DNA of 48,532 bases, from assembly GCA_018970165.1 (NCBI GenBank), contig JAGWWZ010000009.1:1-48532 (forward strand), written 5' to 3'. The notes beneath the pieces were generated by a model. It worked only from the letters and a program-made list of their open reading frames with translations, was not told the DNA's origin and made no database searches. The DNA is from Planctomycetota bacterium. GTDB taxonomy: Bacteria > Planctomycetota > Planctomycetia > Pirellulales > Pirellulaceae. How positions within the stretch are numbered: the first letter of the stretch is position 1; each line of letters begins with the position of its first letter. The translations under genes were made by a program, and so were the position numbers. Positions 44,386-48,532 of this stretch are shown here, one piece after another.

Positions 44386-47300
44386 ATGGATACCGAACAG
44401 TCGAGGATCGAAGCGGATTTGCGAGGTGTACTCGACGGCGAGGTCTACTGCGACCCACTCTACACCCAGTTGTACGCGAGCGATGCCAGCCTGTATGAAA
44501 TCCCTCCGATCGCGGTCGTCCGTCCACGGCACGCAAAAGATGTTGCGCAGTGTGTCCGCTATGCCGCTGAAAACGCGATCCCATTGTTTCCGCGAGGTGG
44601 TGGTACCGGTTTGGCAGGCCAATCGCTCGGTCCTGGCATCATTCTCGACTTCTCCCGATTCATGCGCCGCTTTCTCGGTATCGATCGCGACGCTCAAACC
44701 GTACGCGTTCAGCCCGGCATCACCTTGGCAGATCTCAACCGCTCCTTGCAGCGGGAGGGATTGATCCTCGGGGTCGATCCTCCAACCCGATCGGTCACAA
44801 CTCTCGGCAGTCTCATCGCCATCGATGCCCTCGGTAGCCATTTCATGCGATACGGTACTGCGGGAGATGCCGTGGTCTCGCTAGTGGGAGTGCTTGCCGA
44901 CGGGGAAGAAGTTCGGTTCTCCAAGATTCCATGGCAACGACCCGATACAGGCAACGCTCGCATCGACTATTTGGCATCCGAAATCGGACAACTCCTCAAC
45001 GCGAATCGAGCATTGATCAAGAGTCCGCCATGGCGCGGTGTCGCACGGGGATGTGGCTATCGACTCGAAAGTCTACTCGATCAAAACACTATCGACTTGG
45101 CTCGCCTGCAGTCGGGAGCCGAGGGAACACTCTCCGTGATCACGGAGGCGACGCTGCGAGTGGCTCCCATACCCGTTGCCCGGGGCGTTGTCTTGCTTTT
45201 CTTTGAAAAGCTCGAATTCGCCGCTCGCGCTGCAATCGATGCCAGACGGGACCAAGTAGCTGCATGCGACTTGATGGATCGCCGTCTGATCGAGATCGCC
45301 CGGGAATTGGACCCTCGCTACGAAGCCATGTTGCCTCGAGGTGCCGAAGCGTTGTTGCTGATCGAACAACAAGGGAACGATGCGGCTGAGGTGCGGCAAT
45401 CACTGGGATCGTTGGTACAGAGAATCGTGCGGAGAGCTCCCTCGACCCAGCAATCTCGCATCGTCGTCGATGACTTGGAACGCGACTTCATTTGGAAATT
45501 GAGCCGCCGTATCGTTCCGCGACTGGTTCAATTACCGGGCGTTCAACGCCCACTTCCGTTCCTCGACGATATCGCGATCCCACCCGATCGGATGCCGGAG
45601 TTCCTCGTCGAAATGCAAAACACGCTCAAGGCGGAGCGAGTAACCGCGACCCTTTTCGCTCACGCTGCCCAAGGGCATCTACAAATCCGCCCATTCCTGG
45701 ACCCCAATTCGGAAGAGGACATGGCCAAGCTACAGCGGATCGCTGATCGACTTTACCAAAAAGCGATCGACTTTCGAGGGGTCATCTCGGGTGAACACGC
45801 TGTCGGTCTGAGCCGCTCGAGCTACATTCGACAACAACTCGGCGATCTCTATCCCATTTGCCGGCGAATCAAAGAGCTGTTCGATCCCAAAAGCATCCTC
45901 AATCCCGGAAAATTGATCACCGATGCTCCGCCCAAACCGCTCGACAATCTGCGCCCGCAACCAATTCTCAAGGTGCAATCCGAATACCGTCGCCCACTCA
46001 CCCAGACTGCTCGGCAGGAACCAAAACCATTGGTCCCTGAGGATAACCAACTAGCCAAGCCAAGCCCATCGATGTTGCCGATCCTGAATTGGTCATCCAA
46101 CAATTCCATGGAAGCGACCGCTGCATCGTGTAACGGATGCGGGCGATGCCGAACTACGGCACCTGCAGAGCGAATGTGCCCAATGTTCCGATTGTCTCGA
46201 GCGGAAGAAGCATCGCCTCGCGCCAAAGCGAATCTGCTCCGAGGGCTCTTAAGCGGCAGGGTGCCGCTCAGACACATGGAGAGCGACGACATGCGGCAAG
46301 TCGCCGATCTATGCTTTCATTGCCACCAATGCCGTGTTGATTGCCCCGCCTCGGTTGATGTCCCTCGCATGATGGTCGAACTCAAGGCTCAGCATGCCGC
46401 AACGCATGGATTGGATTGGACTGATCGTTTGCTATCTCGCATGGATTTGCTCACCGCTGCAGCCAGCCGATTTCCTCGGTTGGCGAATTGGGCGCTCGAG
46501 AATCGGAGCATGCGATGGATCCTCGAAAAAACCACCGGCATCGCCATCAGTCGCCGTGTTCCCCAGATCGCAAGGCAGTCGTTCATGAAATGGGCGGTGA
46601 AACAACGACTGACTCGCCCCAACCGCGGCGCTGGCCGCAAAGTGCTCTACCTCGTCGATCAGTACGCGAATTGGAACAATCCGCTGGTAGGCATGGCGCT
46701 TGTTCACGTGCTGCAACATCAGAGAGTCGAGGTTTATGTCCCTACATGGCAAACCGTTACTTGGATGACCAAAATTGCTCACGGAGATATCGATCGCGTT
46801 CGCAAACTGATCGGGCCCCAGATCCGTCTCTTGGCCGATGCCGTACGCCACGGATATACCATCGTCACCACGGAACCCACAGCCGCACTCTGTTTGCAGC
46901 ATGAATATCCGCAACTGATCGATCATGAAGATGCCAAGACCGTCGCAGCGAATACTCAAGAAGCAGGAATTTATCTTTGGGAAATGCACAAGCGAAACGA
47001 GCTAGAGTTGGATCTGAAACCGCTAACCGTTTCGGTGATGTACCACACCCCATGCCACTTGCGAGCCCTGGATCCCGAACATACCGGAATGCGATTGCTC
47101 CAATTGATTCCCGGTTTGTCCTTGCAGCACGCAGACGCCGGTTGCTCCGGAATGGCTGGCACCTACGGCATGAAACGCAAAACCTATCGAACATCGTTGC
47201 GTGTCGGTTGGGGGCTGATCAGCGCCATGCAATCGACCACCGCCCAAATCGGCAGCACCGAATGCACCTCATGCAAACTGCAAATGGAACAGGGGGTAGA

Positions 47301-47406
47301 CAAACCTACTATTCATCCGATCGCTCTTTTGGCATATGCATATGGCAAGCTTCCTGAGGTTCGCCCTTGGATCCAAAGTCATCACGAAGGACTAACCGTT
47401 CAATAG
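44386..47406 (+). CDS. FAD-linked oxidase with Fe-S clusters and CCG domains, D-lactate dehydrogenase-like
   Basis: A 1006-residue fusion of a D-lactate/glycolate-oxidase-type flavoprotein with an iron-sulfur subunit. The FAD-binding (PCMH) domain has PLFPRGGGTGLAGQSLGPGI (about 65-84), and the FAD-oxidase C domain follows to ~540 (HAAQGHLQIRP, GEHAVGLSR). Two 4Fe-4S motifs are at CNGCGRC (582, with CP further on) and CFHCHQCRVDCP (643). Two CCG heterodisulfide-reductase-like motifs follow: PCHLRA and ADAGCSGMAGTYG (~889-925), and ECTSCKLQM (~959). This layout matches membrane-associated D-lactate dehydrogenases (DLD/GlcD-F type) that pass electrons to quinones. Start 44386 has AGGTAGGA at good spacing; an earlier frame begins at 44368 (TTG). 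It follows larA, so racemisation plus oxidation of lactate is the likely pathway. No transmembrane segment is seen. Confidence 0.93.
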   Translation: MDTEQSRIEADLRGVLDGEVYCDPLYTQLYASDASLYEIPPIAVVRPRHAKDVAQCVRYAAENAIPLFPRGGGTGLAGQSLGPGIILDFSRFMRRFLGIDRDAQTVRVQPGITLADLNRSLQREGLILGVDPPTRSVTTLGSLIAIDALGSHFMRYGTAGDAVVSLVGVLADGEEVRFSKIPWQRPDTGNARIDYLASEIGQLLNANRALIKSPPWRGVARGCGYRLESLLDQNTIDLARLQSGAEGTLSVITEATLRVAPIPVARGVVLLFFEKLEFAARAAIDARRDQVAACDLMDRRLIEIARELDPRYEAMLPRGAEALLLIEQQGNDAAEVRQSLGSLVQRIVRRAPSTQQSRIVVDDLERDFIWKLSRRIVPRLVQLPGVQRPLPFLDDIAIPPDRMPEFLVEMQNTLKAERVTATLFAHAAQGHLQIRPFLDPNSEEDMAKLQRIADRLYQKAIDFRGVISGEHAVGLSRSSYIRQQLGDLYPICRRIKELFDPKSILNPGKLITDAPPKPLDNLRPQPILKVQSEYRRPLTQTARQEPKPLVPEDNQLAKPSPSMLPILNWSSNNSMEATAASCNGCGRCRTTAPAERMCPMFRLSRAEEASPRAKANLLRGLLSGRVPLRHMESDDMRQVADLCFHCHQCRVDCPASVDVPRMMVELKAQHAATHGLDWTDRLLSRMDLLTAAASRFPRLANWALENRSMRWILEKTTGIAISRRVPQIARQSFMKWAVKQRLTRPNRGAGRKVLYLVDQYANWNNPLVGMALVHVLQHQRVEVYVPTWQTVTWMTKIAHGDIDRVRKLIGPQIRLLADAVRHGYTIVTTEPTAALCLQHEYPQLIDHEDAKTVAANTQEAGIYLWEMHKRNELELDLKPLTVSVMYHTPCHLRALDPEHTGMRLLQLIPGLSLQHADAGCSGMAGTYGMKRKTYRTSLRVGWGLISAMQSTTAQIGSTECTSCKLQMEQGVDKPTIHPIALLAYAYGKLPEVRPWIQSHHEGLTVQ

Positions 47407-47583
47407 CAAAAGCCTATCCGAACACTCAATCAGCCCAGTCGGCTTTAAACGCGATCTAGATCTCACCCTGCAGAAAACTAAGAACCACAGAAAATGTCTT
47501 GGATTTGCTTGATCAGCAATCGGTGAGCAAGTTATCATCTTGTTACCTCTCGCAAATCCCGCCACCTGCCACTGACCCTTCAC

Positions 47584-48180
47584 ATGCTCACACAAGTCAT
47601 TCAGCGCGAATTGTTCTGGTTCTATCCGTGGTTGCGTCGAATGACGAGCGTCTTGATGGCGTTTGAGAAACGCTCCCACACATTGCAACCCACCGCCTTG
47701 GCAAACGAGGTGTTGTCGAAATTGCTCTCATGGCACGGAGAAGTGTCCAGTAATTGCGAACATTCCCTGCGTATGTTGGCGATTACGATTGCCAAGCAGA
47801 CGCTGATCGATCATGGACGACGTCGGCTCACGCGTGCATCGCACTGGGAACAAGTCTGCAGAGATCAACGAATGCGGTCCGAGTACCCCAGGCACGTTTC
47901 AGTCCAAACACGATTGACGGCTTTGGTAGATGCAATGGAGGAACTGGAATCGATCGATCCGATTCTAGCCGAAATGGTGCGACTACGGTTTTTTGAAGGC
48001 TATGACCACCAACAGACCGCTCAGATGCTCCGTTTGAGCCATCGCACCGCAGCTCGTCGTTGGGCATTTGCTAAAGCGTTCCTTGCGGATGCGATCGCTA
48101 AGGCCGAAGCTGCTGGCGATCCACCTGCTTCATCGCCATCGCTTCTGTCGTCTCAATCCCCTCAATCGTCGTCTGGGTGA
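47584..48180 (+). CDS. ECF-type RNA polymerase sigma factor (planctomycete type)
   Basis: A 198-residue extracytoplasmic-function sigma factor. Region 2 carries TLQPTALANEVLSKLL, close to the LQTTALVNEAY motif of the sigma-70 ECF subfamily (PF07638) that is abundant in planctomycetes, and LRMLAITIAKQTLIDHGRRR. Region 4 is an HTH: EMVRLRFFEGYDHQQTAQMLRLSHRTAARRWAFAKAFL. No anti-sigma factor, and no kinase with an ECF partner, lies next to it on this strand. In this group the sigma is often linked to protein kinases, and the kinase-Hsp70 gene is some 4.6 kb upstream with lactate genes between, so no link is claimed. The C-terminal ~20 residues are a Ser-rich tail that overlaps the convergent gene by 19 bases. 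Confidence 0.92.
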   Translation: MLTQVIQRELFWFYPWLRRMTSVLMAFEKRSHTLQPTALANEVLSKLLSWHGEVSSNCEHSLRMLAITIAKQTLIDHGRRRLTRASHWEQVCRDQRMRSEYPRHVSVQTRLTALVDAMEELESIDPILAEMVRLRFFEGYDHQQTAQMLRLSHRTAARRWAFAKAFLADAIAKAEAAGDPPASSPSLLSSQSPQSSSG

Positions 48181-48532
48181 CTCTTCCACAGCCGCAACCT
48201 GGACGCATATTTGGACAGTTCTAGCTCGGGCTTATTGATTTGCTGACGAAGACATTGCGCTGCAGCTAAACCGATTGGGTCGTCCGGGGTCGGGTGGTAC
48301 ATCAGGCGGCTCGCTTTGACACGATAGCGAATTCGAAGCGATTGGGACCCTTTCACCCATCTCGAAACATCGACAGCATGCTGAAGAGTAAATTTGTTTT
48401 CGATGGCTTCCATGCCAGCCAACGTGACCCAACGATTTCCCGTCGCTTCACTTGCAACCGCGAACTCCCCACTGGCCGTGGAATCGAAATTCCCAAATAG
48501 GTGAAGGCTGGGGTCCAGAATCGCAAATGCGG
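48162..48532 (-). CDS. Unknown protein, C-terminal part (5' end outside window)
   Basis: A reading frame of at least 123 codons with no stop from the right edge down to the TGA at 48162-48164; the gene starts outside the window. The visible part reads as an all-beta style sequence (ASEATGNRWVTLAGMEAIENK, SRWVKGSQSLRIRYRVKASRLMYHP) with a charged C-terminal tail (LRLWKSHPDDD). I recognise no family. It converges on the sigma-factor gene, overlapping by 19 bases. Alternatives: it could be the end of a secreted or surface protein, but nothing in the visible part proves this. That it is a real gene rests on the open frame to the edge and the natural convergent spacing. Confidence 0.6.
   Translation of the reverse strand, partial: AFAILDPSLHLFGNFDSTASGEFAVASEATGNRWVTLAGMEAIENKFTLQHAVDVSRWVKGSQSLRIRYRVKASRLMYHPTPDDPIGLAAAQCLRQQINKPELELSKYASRLRLWKSHPDDD

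Overview
The window looks like a chromosomal segment of a planctomycete, most likely Pirellulales-like. This rests on family content, not on any marker gene: a Tat-exported DUF1501 protein, a DUF1573 protein with a CKCT motif, a planctomycete-type ECF sigma factor (motif LQPTALANEV), a MoxR/DUF58/BatA set, DUF4416, and giant kinase and histidine-kinase hybrids. No rRNA, tRNA, CRISPR array, transposase, integrase or phage gene was recognised. Genes are dense, with many ATGA start/stop overlaps, and the region reads as ordinary chromosome, not an island.

Layout. (1) 1-18214, almost all minus strand: the end of an HD-GYP protein (plus strand), a 1948-residue pseudokinase/AAA/GAF/histidine kinase/receiver hybrid, hisC, gatB-gatA, a DUF1501 protein, an FAD/NAD(P)-binding protein overlapping a mosaic secreted TraB-like protein, fabI, and a tRNA-dihydrouridine synthase. 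(2) 18297-32652, plus strand: DUF4416, a WecA/MraY-type phosphoglycosyl transferase and an O-antigen ligase/polymerase; DUF1573; a tetraheme cytochrome fused to a 5'-nucleotidase-like domain; aroC; a membrane-anchored unknown; MoxR-DUF58-BatA; a small membrane protein; mobA. (3) 32645-37104, minus: an acyltransferase-3 protein and an mlaE-mlaF-mlaD lipid-transport operon. (4) 37393-40165: a TolC-like lipoprotein (plus) facing a lone ABC ATPase (minus). (5) 40274-48180, plus: a Ser/Thr kinase fused to a degenerate Hsp70, a LarA-type lactate racemase followed by an FAD/Fe-S D-lactate dehydrogenase, and an ECF sigma factor. An unknown minus-strand gene runs off the right edge.

How the genes fit together. 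gatA-gatB gives two of the three Glu/Asp-tRNA amidotransferase subunits, without gatC. The WecA-like and Wzy-like pair starts and polymerises an undecaprenyl-linked glycan. MoxR/DUF58/BatA form a chaperone-ATPase and vWA module. MlaEFD is the inner-membrane part of an MCE phospholipid transporter. LarA plus the FAD/Fe-S oxidase would racemise L- to D-lactate and oxidise it into the electron chain.

The least ordinary content is in three multi-domain proteins. The first is the hybrid kinase at 505-6351, whose kinase domain has lost its catalytic residues. The second is the secreted protein at 13524-16124, in which a GspG-pseudopilin-like segment appears to sit inside a TraB/GumN fold, followed by an STN-like segment. 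The third is the kinase-Hsp70 fusion at 40274-42925, in which the kinase is intact and the Hsp70 nucleotide motifs are eroded. These three are the best candidates for undescribed biology. All family calls come from reading motifs by eye; no database search was run.
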